NCBI GenBank assembly: GCA_002328485.1
Contig: DCUF01000070.1
Location: 1-36,308 of the forward strand
Origin: Deltaproteobacteria bacterium UBA2221
Lineage (GTDB): Bacteria > Desulfobacterota > Syntrophorhabdia > Syntrophorhabdales > WCHB1-27
Length of the DNA stretch: 36,308 nt
Direction: 5' to 3'
In this document: one piece after another, positions 1 through 9,295 of the stretch
Numbering within the stretch: position 1 is the stretch's first letter
How the letters are laid out: each line of letters starts with the position of its first letter
The notes under the pieces: model-generated
What the model saw: only the letters and a program-made list of their open reading frames with translations
What the model was told of the DNA's origin: nothing
Databases searched by the model: none
Position numbers and translations under genes: made by a program

Positions 1-725
1 GGCATGGCGAAAGTTCCTGGAACCTTGAAAACCGTTTCACGGGCTGGACGGATGTCGATCTTTCCGAAACGGGCGTCAAGGAAGCGCATCTGGGCGGGCA
101 ACTCCTCAAACAGGAAGGCTACACGTTTGATTTCGCTTATACCTCCGTGCTCAAACGGGCCATCCGCACGTTGTGGATCGTAATGGATGAGATGGATCTG
201 ATGTGGATCCCGGTGGAACGTGCCTGGCAGTTGAACGAGCGCCATTACGGCGCGTTGCAGGGTCTGAACAAGGCGGAAGCAGCCCGCGAACAGGGGGAGG
301 AGAAGGTGACCATCTGGCGTCGGAGCTACGACGTGCCACCACCGGCGCTTACACTGGACGATCCTCGTCACCCCCGCTTTGACCCCAAATACAGTGAGTT
401 TCATCCCGGGGATCTGCCGGCAACGGAATGTCTGAAAGACACCATAGGGCGTTTTCTACCTTACGCGCAGGAGAATATCGGCCCTCTCATACGCACAGGA
501 AAGCGAGTGCTTCTCGTGGCCCATGGAAATACCCTTCGGGGTCTTATCAAATACGCCGAGCGCATACCTGACGAGGAGATAGCAGAGCTAAACGTCCCCA
601 CGGCGGTTCCCCTCGTGTACGAGCTTGAGGACGATCTCAAGCCCATCAGGCATTACTATCTTGGTGATCCGGAGGAAGTGAAAAAGGCCACTCAGGCCGT
701 AGCAGATCAGACAAAAAAGGCCTGA
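1..725 (+). CDS. gpmA: 2,3-bisphosphoglycerate-dependent phosphoglycerate mutase, 5' end missing
   Basis: Interconverts 3-phosphoglycerate and 2-phosphoglycerate in glycolysis and gluconeogenesis, in the cytoplasm. The reading frame is open from base 3; the first two bases complete the Arg codon of the family's RHGES motif, whose His is phosphorylated. The visible protein starts HGESSWN and continues through FTGWTDVDLSETG and NERHYGALQGLNKAE, ending with the second catalytic His in VAHGNTLRGL. About 240 residues are visible, so only about nine N-terminal residues lie outside the window. The internal GTG at 147 is not the start, because the conserved motif lies upstream of it. The gene looks intact. 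It is separated from the next gene by 70 bp and need not be co-transcribed with it. Confidence 0.95.
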   Translation, partial: HGESSWNLENRFTGWTDVDLSETGVKEAHLGGQLLKQEGYTFDFAYTSVLKRAIRTLWIVMDEMDLMWIPVERAWQLNERHYGALQGLNKAEAAREQGEEKVTIWRRSYDVPPPALTLDDPRHPRFDPKYSEFHPGDLPATECLKDTIGRFLPYAQENIGPLIRTGKRVLLVAHGNTLRGLIKYAERIPDEEIAELNVPTAVPLVYELEDDLKPIRHYYLGDPEEVKKATQAVADQTKKA

Positions 726-795
726 GCCAAAACGCCAATGGGTTTGTTGATTTGCCGAACAGAAGGATCGCAGTTATCTGGATGGAGGGTCGCAT

Positions 796-1230
796 ATGAA
801 GATACTGACAACACCCAGAATGGAGCGCTGTATCGGCTGCCACTCCTGTTCCTTTGCCTGTGCCCGTCTTGTCCATAAGAATCTTTCGTGGGACACGGCG
901 GGCATCCGCATAGCCTCTGCAGGAGGATTGTCCACAGGATTTGAGGCCAAGATTTGTGTGGCCTGCGATCCGGCCCCTTGCGTACGCGCGTGCCCAACAG
1001 GCGCTTATTCCCAGCGGAAGGGCGGCGGCGTCATCGTGCGAAAAAGCTTATGCATCCGCTGCGGGAAATGCGGGCAGGCGTGCCCCGTGAACGCCATCTA
1101 CCTTGATCCCACCGGAGAGCCTTTCGTCTGTCTCCATTGCGGGCGGTGCATCCCTTTCTGTCCTCACGACTGTCTTGAAATGGCTGAAGCTGCGGCACAG
1201 GAAACTGAGGAAAGCGAGGTGCGGCCATGA
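796..1230 (+). CDS. Polyferredoxin-like 4x[4Fe-4S] electron-transfer subunit of an aldehyde oxidoreductase
   Basis: A 144-residue cytoplasmic iron-sulfur protein, probably the electron-transfer partner of the AOR encoded next. Four cysteine clusters are visible: CIGCHSCSFAC near the N-terminus, CVACDPAPCVRACP, CIRCGKCGQACP and CLHCGRCIPFCPHDC, enough for four [4Fe-4S] clusters. A GGAGGG ribosome-binding site at 784-789 precedes the ATG. Its stop overlaps the AOR start (ATGA at 1227-1230), implying translational coupling. Size and cluster content resemble the small Fe-S subunit of multi-subunit bacterial AORs such as AorA of Aromatoleum; no flavin subunit is encoded nearby. The role as AOR partner is inferred from family and context; the ferredoxin assignment itself is secure. 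Confidence 0.88.
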   Translation: MKILTTPRMERCIGCHSCSFACARLVHKNLSWDTAGIRIASAGGLSTGFEAKICVACDPAPCVRACPTGAYSQRKGGGVIVRKSLCIRCGKCGQACPVNAIYLDPTGEPFVCLHCGRCIPFCPHDCLEMAEAAAQETEESEVRP

Positions 1231-2993
1231 TCAGAGACAACTTTAGGGTTCTTCTGGTTGACCTTGCTACACGCCGAGGAAAGGTGGAAACGCTGGATGG
1301 CAGGGACACGGTCGTCGGCGGCAGTGGGCTCGCAGCGCTTTTGTTCACCAGATACGGTCATCCTGCAAGGTCGTGGCGCGATCCTGACCAGCCCCTCATT
1401 TTCACCATTGGCCCCCTTACGGGCTACTTTCCCCTCATGAGCAAAACGGTTTGCGCCTTCAAGTCTCCCTACCACGACCAATATGCAGAAAGTCATGGGG
1501 GAGGCCGATCGGCCCTGGCACTCCGCTTTGCCGACCTCGACGCCTTGGTGGTTGTCGGGAGGGCTGAAAAACCTTCCTGTATCGCCATCGGCTCACGAGA
1601 CCTGGTGATAAAGGAGCTTCCTTTTGTGTGGGGAAAGAACGTCTTCGAGACAGGGAAGATGGTTCGCAGTCTCGTCAAACGAGGAGGAGGGCACCGGACC
1701 ATAATGCGGATCGGCCCGGCCGGCGAGAATCTATCCGCCATCGCAGGAATCAATGTGGACACCTACCGCCATTTCGGAAGGCTCGGCGGCGGTGCGGTCA
1801 TGGGAAGCAAGAACCTCAAAGCTATCGTGATCGAGGGCGACTCATCCTTTAAGATCCCGGAATCGAAGGACTACCCCAGCCTGTTCGAGGAGGTCTACAC
1901 AAAGCTCACCGGCAAGGACATGATGAAGTACCATGACATCGGTACCCCCATCAACATGGCGGTACTGAACGAATTGATGATGCTGCCCATCCGCAACCTG
2001 CAACGGACCACGGACCAGGGTATGGCAGGCATCTCGGGCGAGAAATTTGCCGATGATGTCTTGCTCAGAAATGGAGCCTGCGCGGGCTGTCCCGTAGGGT
2101 GCATCCATATAGGCTTCGTCCGTGAGCGCTTCCAAAAGGAGCATCGCTATATCTACCGGCAGGTCTCCTACGACCACGAACCGATCTTTGCTGTGGGGGC
2201 CATGCTCTCGGTTGAAAACCCTTTCGAAGTGCTTGCCATTATCGACATCTCTGAAAAAATGGGACTCGACGTCATGTCAGCGGGCGTTGCCCTTGCCTGG
2301 GCCACAGAGGCTACGGAAAAACGGATCATTTCGAAAAGCGAGACCGTAGTTCCACTCTCCTTTGGGGACTCCGAAGGGTACAAGCAGGCTATGTTGAACC
2401 TTGGAATGGGGACCAACGAATTTTACCGCATCCTTGCTCAGGGTACCCTCAAAGCGGCAGAACACTACGGCGGACAAGATTATGCCTGTGTGCTCGGCCA
2501 GGAGATGGCCGGCTACGCCACGGGTGAGGTCTATTTCGCCTCGCAGGCCCTTGGGTTCCGCCACTCACACCTCGACAGCGGGGGTTATTCTTACGATCAG
2601 AAGGAGACGAGCAAAGATGTCGCAAAAGCAGTTGATTCTCTGATCAAGGACGAGCAAGACCGCGTGCTCCTCACCTCTATGGTCGCCTGTCTCTTTGCCC
2701 GTGGCGTCTATACCGACGAACTGCTGGCAAGCTGCCTCAAGGTGGTTGGTTACGACTATCTGGCGGGAAACCTCGAGTCAGTTTCCCTGAATATTCAGGG
2801 GCTTCGCTGGAAGAACCGTTTTGCGACGGGCTTTGCACCGGAAAAATTGAGCATACCGAAACGTTTCTACGAAATAACAACGGCCAAAGGACCCCTGGAC
2901 GGAGCCTTCCTGGACACACTCAAGACGGAATACTGCAAGGCTATTCGCGGGTTCGACCCTGACACGAGGAAATCTGAAGATCAGGCGTCGTAG
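1227..2993 (+). CDS. Aldehyde:ferredoxin oxidoreductase (tungstopterin enzyme)
   Basis: A 588-residue AOR-family enzyme expected to carry a tungsten (or molybdenum) bis-pyranopterin and one [4Fe-4S] cluster, and to interconvert aldehydes and carboxylic acids using ferredoxin. The N-terminal AOR domain shows VGGSGLAALLF, the GPLTGYFPLMSKT segment and GGGAVMGSKNLKAI. Cluster ligands are visible as Cys285, Cys288 and Cys292 (CAGCPVGC) with a fourth at Cys488, almost the same positions as in the Pyrococcus furiosus enzyme (288, 291, 295, 494). The pterin-binding-like segment EKMGLDVMSAG is also present. Length is typical for the family. The substrate cannot be read from the sequence; the related BamB subunit of class II benzoyl-CoA reductase is usually longer and found with other bam genes, none of which are here. 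Confidence 0.92.
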   Translation: MIRDNFRVLLVDLATRRGKVETLDGRDTVVGGSGLAALLFTRYGHPARSWRDPDQPLIFTIGPLTGYFPLMSKTVCAFKSPYHDQYAESHGGGRSALALRFADLDALVVVGRAEKPSCIAIGSRDLVIKELPFVWGKNVFETGKMVRSLVKRGGGHRTIMRIGPAGENLSAIAGINVDTYRHFGRLGGGAVMGSKNLKAIVIEGDSSFKIPESKDYPSLFEEVYTKLTGKDMMKYHDIGTPINMAVLNELMMLPIRNLQRTTDQGMAGISGEKFADDVLLRNGACAGCPVGCIHIGFVRERFQKEHRYIYRQVSYDHEPIFAVGAMLSVENPFEVLAIIDISEKMGLDVMSAGVALAWATEATEKRIISKSETVVPLSFGDSEGYKQAMLNLGMGTNEFYRILAQGTLKAAEHYGGQDYACVLGQEMAGYATGEVYFASQALGFRHSHLDSGGYSYDQKETSKDVAKAVDSLIKDEQDRVLLTSMVACLFARGVYTDELLASCLKVVGYDYLAGNLESVSLNIQGLRWKNRFATGFAPEKLSIPKRFYEITTAKGPLDGAFLDTLKTEYCKAIRGFDPDTRKSEDQAS

Positions 2994-3007
2994 AGGCATT
3001 TGATTTC

Positions 3008-3060
3008 ATAGGACCAAGGTCCAATAGACGTGACCCCCCAATCTTTGCTATTGGTCCTAT
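3008..3060. repeat. Intergenic inverted repeat (stem-loop)
   Basis: Perfect 10-base arms: ATAGGACCAA at 3008-3017 and TTGGTCCTAT at 3051-3060. A second half-site, GGTCCAATAG (3018-3027 region), lies next to the left arm and pairs almost as well with CTATTGGTCC on the right. It lies just after the AOR stop codon. No clean T-run follows, so it is not a textbook terminator. The AAGGTCCAATAG core recurs at 13517-13528. Confidence 0.6.
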
Positions 3061-3243
3061 ATGTCGGGTTTGTTGTGTCTTGTATACGAGAAGATTTGTG
3101 CTGTCCCCGACAGGCTTTGTACCTTGAGGGTCGCCTGCACGATATACTAAATGGTTGAAAGTTGGTGCAGAAAGCTCAAAACAGTGTTACAGATTGAGGA
3201 AACAAGTATGAACCCCATATCAAGGAAAAATGGAGAGGCTACA

Positions 3244-4518
3244 ATGAACAGTCAATATCCGTCTCTATTCCGCCCTTCGGCGTGCCCCTCCTGGGCGCTC
3301 ATCGGGCTCTTCGTGGTGTTTTCTGCTGTTGCCTTGCTTCCCGCATGCAGCAAAGAGGCCCCCAAGGCCCGTCCTCCTGCGCAGGTTACGGTTATCGAGA
3401 TCGAACCGAAGGATACACCTATCGTAACACAATTCGTCGGACAGACAGAGAGCTCCCATGAGGTGGAGATCCGCTCAAGGGTGAACGGCTTTCTCGATAA
3501 ACGGGTGTACACGGAGGGAACCCTCGTCAAGGCCGGTGAAGTCATGTTCAGGATGGACCCCAAGCCTTTTCAGGCCGCCCTCGATGCAGCCCAGGGGGCC
3601 CTCGCCCAGCAGCAGGCCAGGCTGACAACGGCCCGAGCCAATCTTGCGAGGGTGAAGCCACTCGTGGAACAGGACGCCCTGTCTCAGAAGGATCTGGACG
3701 ATGCCACCGGTCAGGAACAGGCTGCCGCGGCAGCGGTGGAATCGGCCAAAGCCGAGGTCCAGCAGGCAAAACTGAACCTGGGCTATACCACCATCGCGGC
3801 CCCGGTTACGGGGCTTTCGAGCTACGCCCGAATCCAGGATGGAGCCTATATCAACCAGGCCAACAGCCTTCTTACGTACGTGTCCCAGTTGAATCCCATC
3901 TGGGTGAATTTCAGTATTTCGGAAAATGATATACTCAAGTACCGTGGTCAGGCAGCGCGCGGCGAGCTTGTGGTGCCGAAGAATGGAGCATACGAAGTGG
4001 AGATTGTTTTGGCGGACGGCACAGTATTCGCGCAAAAAGGGCGCATAACCTTTGCCGACGCACAATACAGTCCTCAGACAGGCACTTTTCTTGTACGTGC
4101 AACCTTTCCTAATCCCCAGGGCGTGCTGCGGCCCGGCCAGTTTGTCCGTGCCAATCTCATTGGAGCCGTTCGTCCCAAAGGTATCCTTGTGCCTCAAAGG
4201 GCCGTGCAGCAAGGGGCAAGGGGCCACTTTCTCTGGGTGATAAACAAGGAGAGTAAGGCGGAGAACAGGCCGGTCGTGGTCGGAGACTGGAAAGGCAGTG
4301 ATTGGTTTATCACCGAGGGACTCAGGGGGGGCGACAAGGTGGTTGTTGACGGCGGCCTTACGCTGCAGCCGGGCGAATCCGTGACCATTAAGGCAGGTGT
4401 CCCCGCTCAGCCCGCGGCAACGCCAGGGGCGGCGCCGCAACCTGCCCCGGCAGCCGTATCGGCAGCCACACCAACTAAACCAGAGGCTGGTAAGACTGAA
4501 CCCGCCAAGGGCAAATAA
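3244..4518 (+). CDS. RND efflux periplasmic adaptor lipoprotein (AcrA/MexA family)
   Basis: The membrane-fusion subunit of a tripartite efflux pump, joining the inner-membrane pump to the outer-membrane channel. From the ATG at 3244 (GGAG eight bases upstream) the protein has a signal peptide ending in an LLPAC lipobox, so Cys35 would be lipidated and the protein anchored in the inner membrane. Then follow a lipoyl half-motif around VEIRSRVNGFLDKRVYTEGT, an alpha-helical hairpin rich in Ala, Gln and Lys, the second lipoyl half (GYTTIAAPVTGLSSYARIQDG) and beta-barrel segments with RPGQFVRANL. The C-terminal tail is rich in Pro and Ala. The frame is open back to an ATG at 3151, and an ATG at 3208 is also possible, but these place a long non-signal stretch before the signal peptide. 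It is the first gene of a three-gene operon. Confidence 0.93.
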   Translation: MNSQYPSLFRPSACPSWALIGLFVVFSAVALLPACSKEAPKARPPAQVTVIEIEPKDTPIVTQFVGQTESSHEVEIRSRVNGFLDKRVYTEGTLVKAGEVMFRMDPKPFQAALDAAQGALAQQQARLTTARANLARVKPLVEQDALSQKDLDDATGQEQAAAAAVESAKAEVQQAKLNLGYTTIAAPVTGLSSYARIQDGAYINQANSLLTYVSQLNPIWVNFSISENDILKYRGQAARGELVVPKNGAYEVEIVLADGTVFAQKGRITFADAQYSPQTGTFLVRATFPNPQGVLRPGQFVRANLIGAVRPKGILVPQRAVQQGARGHFLWVINKESKAENRPVVVGDWKGSDWFITEGLRGGDKVVVDGGLTLQPGESVTIKAGVPAQPAATPGAAPQPAPAAVSAATPTKPEAGKTEPAKGK

Positions 4519-4533
4519 GGGAGGGACCGGAAT

Positions 4534-7500
4534 ATGTTCTCAAGGTTCTTCATAGAACACCCTATCTTTGCTACGGTCGTCAGCCTGGTCATCACCATTG
4601 CCGGGCTCGTGGCGATGAAATCCTTGCCGGTCGCCATGTACCCTACCATCACGCCGGTTACGATACAGGTAACCACTACTTATCCTGGCGCCGATGCAAA
4701 GACGGTAGGCGATTCTGTGGCCGCGCCGATCGAGGCTGAGATAAACGGCGTTGACAACATGCTCTACATGACGTCAACAAGTTCCAATACCGGCCAGATG
4801 ACGATTACCGTCTTCTTTACCCTTGATACAGATCCGGACATTGCCCAGGTGTGGGTGCAGAACCGCGTCAACCTTGCTACCCCAAAACTCCCCGATGCCG
4901 TCAAGCAGTACGGTGTGTCGGTACAGAAGAAGTCGTCCACGCCGTTGATGATCATTGCCATCTTCAACAAGGACGGCAGGTACAGTCCAGAGTACGTAAC
5001 CAACTACACCAACATCTATGTCCTTGATGCTATTAAAAGGGTGAACGGTGCCGGGCAGGCGCAGATCTTCGGTGTTGCAGATCAGGCCATGCGCATCTGG
5101 ACGAACCCGGACCGTATGGCCGCCATGTCGATTACCACCACGGACATCCAGAACGCCATTGCGAGGCAGAATGCCCTGTTTGGCGCCGGCTCGGTTGGTC
5201 AACAGCCGGCGGCCAAAGACGTTCAGTTGACGTTTCCGGTGATAACCCAGGCCCCGTTCGTGCAGCCATCAGAGTACGAGAATATCATTCTCCGTGCCAA
5301 CCCTGACGGCAGTGCCATTGTCCGCGTCAAGGATGTTGCCCGGGCCGAGTCGGGAAGAAGACAATACATCGACGACAACAGGCTGAACGGAACGCCCGCA
5401 ACCCCCATCATTGTTTACCAGCAGCCGGGCGCGAACGGCCTCGATGTATCCAAGCAGGTCCGTAAGGTCATGGAGGACTTAAAAGCGACCATGCCTGCGG
5501 GCATTGAGTACACTATAGCCCTGGACACCACGGATTTCGTTCGGATCTCCATCAAGGAGGTTATTCACACCCTGTTCGAAGCCATAATCTTGGTCATCCT
5601 CGTCGTCTATTTCTTCCTCCAGAGCTTCCGTTCCACGCTTGTCTGCATTGCCGCTGTCCTGGTTTCGTTGATCGGCACCTTTGCCGGCATGCTCGTCCTT
5701 GGATTTTCCATCAACCTGCTGACCCTCTTTGGACTTGTCTTAGCCATAGGCATGGTGGTGGACGACGCAATTGTCGTTGTGGAAAACGTGGAACGTATCA
5801 TGGCCAAGGAGCACAAGGGCGTAAGGGAGGCCACGATCATGGCCATGGGGCAGATCAGCACGGCCCTCATCGCGGTCGTGCTCGTCATGGCGTCTGTCTT
5901 TATCCCGGCAGCCTTCCTCCCCGGCACGACGGGCCAGCTCTACAAGCAGTTCGCCATTACCATCGTCGTCTCGGTGGTTATCTCCGGTTTCGTCGCCCTC
6001 ACCCTGAGCCCTGCCATGTGCGGAATCCTGCTGAAGCACAGCACGCCCACCCAGAAGGGTATCATGGGATACGTGAACCGATTCTTCGCCTGGTTCAACC
6101 GGAAGTTTGACAAATTTACCCTGTGGTTCGGCGATCTGGTGGCGATGATGATCAGACGAAAGATCGCCGCCTTCGTAATCCTTGCCGGTTTCATGTATCT
6201 GCTGGTCCATCTCTTCTACACGACCCCTACGGCCTTTGTACCTAACGAGGACCAGGGTTATGTGATGGGACAGCTTGTCATGCCTGATGCATCGAGCCTT
6301 ACCAGAACGGTCGAGACATCGAGCCAGATCGATGCCTTGTTTGGCAAAAATCCTGCGGTCGCTGACCGGACGGTGGTCAACGGGTACAGTATGATTGACG
6401 CCCAGTACAAGCCAAACGTGGCGACCTTTTTTGTGACCTTCAAAGACTTTGAGGAGCGGTATAAATCAAAAGAAAAGGCAAAGAAGGAGAGTGCTGACGC
6501 TATCCTGGCAGAGGTAACGGCAGGGTCGAGAGGGATACAGACCGGTCTCTTTGTTCCCATTGCACCGCCGGCTATCCCTGGTATCGGCACGACGGGCGGC
6601 TTCGAGTTCTGGATCCAGGATAAGGGTGCCGGCGACCCGGCGCGTTTGTATGCGCTCACGCAGCAGTTCCTGGCAAAGGCCCGTACCCGGCCTGAGCTCA
6701 CTGCCTTGAACAGCACCTTCCGGGCCTCCTCCCAGCAGTTGAAAGCGGAGGTCGATCGCTCGAAGGCGGTTCTTCTGGGGGTATCCATAGCAGACGTGTA
6801 CAGCACCCTTCAGGCCCAGTTCGGTTCCATCCAGATAAGCCAGTTCAACGAATACAGCCGCGTATGGAACGTCATCCTCCAGTCTGATGCCCCCTATCGG
6901 CGGACCCCCGAAGACCTCACCAAACTCTACACGAGGTCGAACGACGGCAAGATGGTCCCCCTCTCGGCGCTGGTCACCACCACATATACTACGGGGCCTG
7001 ATCTCGTGCCCCACTTCAACGGTTTCCCGGCAGCCCAGGTCACGGGTAATGCCTCACCCGGATACAGTTCAGGGGCTGCGCTGAAAGCGATGGAAGCGGT
7101 TGCGAAGGAGGTGCTGCCGAACGGATACGGTTTTGCCTGGTCAGGTATGGCCTACGAGGAAAAGAAATCGGGTGGCACCTCTGCCAACGCGTTCATATTT
7201 GGCATTATTATCGTCTTTCTCGTCCTTGCCGCTCAGTTCGAGTCATGGATTTTGCCAGGCGCCGTTCTTACCGCGGTACCTTTCGGAATCTTGGGTGCCC
7301 TCATTTTCAACGCGCTCCGCGGTCTCAATAACGACGTCTACTTCCAGATTGGCCTCCTGGTGCTCATCGGTCTTGGCGCAAAGAACGCAGTCTTGCGCGT
7401 CGCCTTTGCCGTTGATTTACGCAAGACGGGTCTGTCGGTTATGGACGCCACAATGCAGGCCGGCGAGGAACGGCTGCGGCCTATTGTCATGACGTCACTG

Positions 7501-7776
7501 GCCTTCATCTTCGGTGTCTTGCCACTGGCCATTGCCAGCGGTGCCGGCGCCAATGCCCGCCATTCCATTGGAACGGGCATCATCGGCGGCATGATCGGTG
7601 AGACCACCCTGGCCATGCTCTACGTGCCGCTCTTCTTCTTCCTCTTTGAGACCCTGGCCGAAAAATCAGCGAAGAAAAAGACAGCAAAGGCTAAGACCCC
7701 GCTGGAGCCATCACCGGCATCTCCACCGGCGGGCCAGTCACCGGCGGGCGAAACCTCTGTTCCGGGAGGTGAATAA
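4534..7776 (+). CDS. RND efflux pump, inner-membrane transporter (AcrB/MexB, HAE-1 family)
   Basis: A 1080-residue proton-driven drug or solvent exporter that works as a trimer. The proton-relay residues are present: Asp410-Asp411 in LAIGMVVDDAIVVVENVERI (AcrB D407/D408) and Lys950 in GLGAKNAVLRVAF (AcrB K940), with the conserved LRPIVMTSLAF nearby. The N-terminal FSRFFIEHPIFA start and the two large periplasmic loops match the family's usual length. A Pro- and Ser-rich tail of about 30 residues after the last TM segment is variable in the family. The ribosome-binding site is GGGAGGGA, 15 bp after the adaptor gene. Substrate range cannot be predicted from the sequence. Confidence 0.96.
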   Translation: MFSRFFIEHPIFATVVSLVITIAGLVAMKSLPVAMYPTITPVTIQVTTTYPGADAKTVGDSVAAPIEAEINGVDNMLYMTSTSSNTGQMTITVFFTLDTDPDIAQVWVQNRVNLATPKLPDAVKQYGVSVQKKSSTPLMIIAIFNKDGRYSPEYVTNYTNIYVLDAIKRVNGAGQAQIFGVADQAMRIWTNPDRMAAMSITTTDIQNAIARQNALFGAGSVGQQPAAKDVQLTFPVITQAPFVQPSEYENIILRANPDGSAIVRVKDVARAESGRRQYIDDNRLNGTPATPIIVYQQPGANGLDVSKQVRKVMEDLKATMPAGIEYTIALDTTDFVRISIKEVIHTLFEAIILVILVVYFFLQSFRSTLVCIAAVLVSLIGTFAGMLVLGFSINLLTLFGLVLAIGMVVDDAIVVVENVERIMAKEHKGVREATIMAMGQISTALIAVVLVMASVFIPAAFLPGTTGQLYKQFAITIVVSVVISGFVALTLSPAMCGILLKHSTPTQKGIMGYVNRFFAWFNRKFDKFTLWFGDLVAMMIRRKIAAFVILAGFMYLLVHLFYTTPTAFVPNEDQGYVMGQLVMPDASSLTRTVETSSQIDALFGKNPAVADRTVVNGYSMIDAQYKPNVATFFVTFKDFEERYKSKEKAKKESADAILAEVTAGSRGIQTGLFVPIAPPAIPGIGTTGGFEFWIQDKGAGDPARLYALTQQFLAKARTRPELTALNSTFRASSQQLKAEVDRSKAVLLGVSIADVYSTLQAQFGSIQISQFNEYSRVWNVILQSDAPYRRTPEDLTKLYTRSNDGKMVPLSALVTTTYTTGPDLVPHFNGFPAAQVTGNASPGYSSGAALKAMEAVAKEVLPNGYGFAWSGMAYEEKKSGGTSANAFIFGIIIVFLVLAAQFESWILPGAVLTAVPFGILGALIFNALRGLNNDVYFQIGLLVLIGLGAKNAVLRVAFAVDLRKTGLSVMDATMQAGEERLRPIVMTSLAFIFGVLPLAIASGAGANARHSIGTGIIGGMIGETTLAMLYVPLFFFLFETLAEKSAKKKTAKAKTPLEPSPASPPAGQSPAGETSVPGGE

Positions 7777-7778
7777 TT

Positions 7779-9209
7779 ATGTTCCGGCTTGCAATTGTCT
7801 TTGTTGCGGTGATATGTGTTGCGGGCTGCATGATCGGCCCCAACTATAAGCGTCCCTCGGTAGATGCCCCTGAGTCCTTTCGCTTCCAGCCCAAAGAGGC
7901 TGCAGATACAGCCAACACATCCTGGTGGGAGCAGTTCAATGACCCTGTCCTCGATCAACTTATTGAGGAGGCGTTGGCCAACAACAGGAGCGTCAAGATT
8001 GCCGCTGACAACATAGAGCAGGCCATGGGCCTCCTCATGACCACGCGTTCCGTGCTCTTTCCGCAGCTAACCTACACTGGATTCCACGCACGGGAGCAAC
8101 TTTCACGGAACGATGTAAGCCCTGCCCCTCACACTAATCCGTATGGTAGCCATCAGGTTTTCGCCGGTGCTGCCTGGGAGATTGACCTCTGGGGCCGGAT
8201 ACGAAGACTCACCGAAGCGGCGCAGGCCAACGTGCTGGCAAGTGAAGCGGCCCGGCGTGGGGTTATCCTTTCGCTCGTTTCTGAAGTGGCAAGTGCCTAT
8301 ATTCAGCTACGCGCACTGGACGAGCAGCTTGTGATAGCGAAAAACACCCTTTCTACCTACGACAAATCCGTAAAGCTCTTTGAACTGCAGTATAAGTACG
8401 GTCAGGTTTCGCAGACGACCGTACAGCAGGCGCGTTCCCAATACGAAACGGCTGCAGCAACCATCCCGCAGGTAGAGCGCCAGATCGTACAGACAGAAAA
8501 CGGCCTATCAGTCTTGCTGGGCTGTAACCCCGGGCCAATACCTCGCGGCGAGCCTCTTGCGCGGATGGCTGCCCCCCCGGTCCCCGCGGGGCTACCGTCT
8601 CAGCTTCTTGAACGGCGACCAGACATCGTACAGGCCGAGCAGAACTTGATCGCGGCTAATGCCCAAATAGGGGCAGCGAAGGCACTTTACTTTCCCACAA
8701 TCTCACTCACCGGTTTATTTGGGCAGTCGAGTGAAGACTTGTCAGACCTGTTCCATGGGACAAGTAAGACCTGGAACTATACCGGTTCCATCATCGGTCC
8801 GATCTTCACGGCCGGTGCCATTAGGGGTCAAGTAAAACAGGCGGAAGCGGCCCAGAGGGCAGCACTCCTATCATACGAGCAGGCCATTCAAAATGCCTTT
8901 GCGGATGTTGAGAACTCGCTGATCTCAAGAGAGAAATTGGGCGAGCAGTTGAGCGCCGAGCAAAAACGGGTGGTGGCCTACAGGGAGTACACACGCCTCG
9001 CCTGGCTGAAATATAACGGGGGGTACACACCCTACCTCGATGTACTCTACGCTGAGGCGCAGCTTTTCCCCGCTGAGCTGAGTGCCACTCAGACCCAGGC
9101 AGCGGCATTGATCAGCCTTGTAAACATCTACAAGGCCATCGGCGGCGGCTGGATAACCGAGGCGGAGGCAATGACCGCCAAAAAGACGGCAGATGTCAAC
9201 GGGAGGTAG
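7779..9209 (+). CDS. Outer-membrane factor lipoprotein of the RND pump (OprM/NodT family)
   Basis: The outer-membrane channel of the efflux system, forming a trimeric barrel with a periplasmic tunnel. The 476-residue protein has a lipoprotein signal ending in VAGC (Cys17) followed by the family hallmark GPNYKRP. It contains two outer-membrane-efflux repeats with the typical WWEQFNDPVLDQLIEEALANN, RRPDIVQAEQNLIAANAQIG and LTGLFG segments. The ATG lies two bases after the pump stop codon, and its GGAGGTG ribosome-binding site lies inside the end of the pump gene, so the two are translationally linked. No terminator is visible after it. Confidence 0.95.
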   Translation: MFRLAIVFVAVICVAGCMIGPNYKRPSVDAPESFRFQPKEAADTANTSWWEQFNDPVLDQLIEEALANNRSVKIAADNIEQAMGLLMTTRSVLFPQLTYTGFHAREQLSRNDVSPAPHTNPYGSHQVFAGAAWEIDLWGRIRRLTEAAQANVLASEAARRGVILSLVSEVASAYIQLRALDEQLVIAKNTLSTYDKSVKLFELQYKYGQVSQTTVQQARSQYETAAATIPQVERQIVQTENGLSVLLGCNPGPIPRGEPLARMAAPPVPAGLPSQLLERRPDIVQAEQNLIAANAQIGAAKALYFPTISLTGLFGQSSEDLSDLFHGTSKTWNYTGSIIGPIFTAGAIRGQVKQAEAAQRAALLSYEQAIQNAFADVENSLISREKLGEQLSAEQKRVVAYREYTRLAWLKYNGGYTPYLDVLYAEAQLFPAELSATQTQAAALISLVNIYKAIGGGWITEAEAMTAKKTADVNGR

Positions 9210-9211
9210 GC

Positions 9212-9295
9212 ATTGTTGTCCGTATCGATGCTGCTGCGGGTCGCGCAGGCAACTGGGGCGTTCAGATGATGGTAGGACAGCCCTTCAACTTCTGA
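9212..9295 (+). pseudogene. Possible remnant of an outer-membrane protein C-terminus
   Basis: In the 138-bp gap after the efflux operon one frame reads IVVRIDAAAGRAGNWGV and then QMMVGQPFNF before a TGA at 9293. Alternating polar and hydrophobic residues with a terminal Phe resemble the last strands of an outer-membrane beta-barrel of the surface-antigen/BamA type. No start codon or upstream gene body is present; the frame runs back only into the outer-membrane-factor gene in another frame. It may be a deletion remnant or chance. Low confidence. Confidence 0.25.

Noticed and set aside
3124..3148. Possible promoter TTGAGG...TATACT before the RND operon
   Set aside because: The spacing of 13 bp is too short. 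The TATACT may still be a -10 box, but no acceptable -35 was found.
3475..4440. 321-codon open frame on the minus strand opposite the RND adaptor gene
   Set aside because: It is a shadow of the plus-strand adaptor, which has clear family motifs. The minus-strand translation has no recognisable domain.
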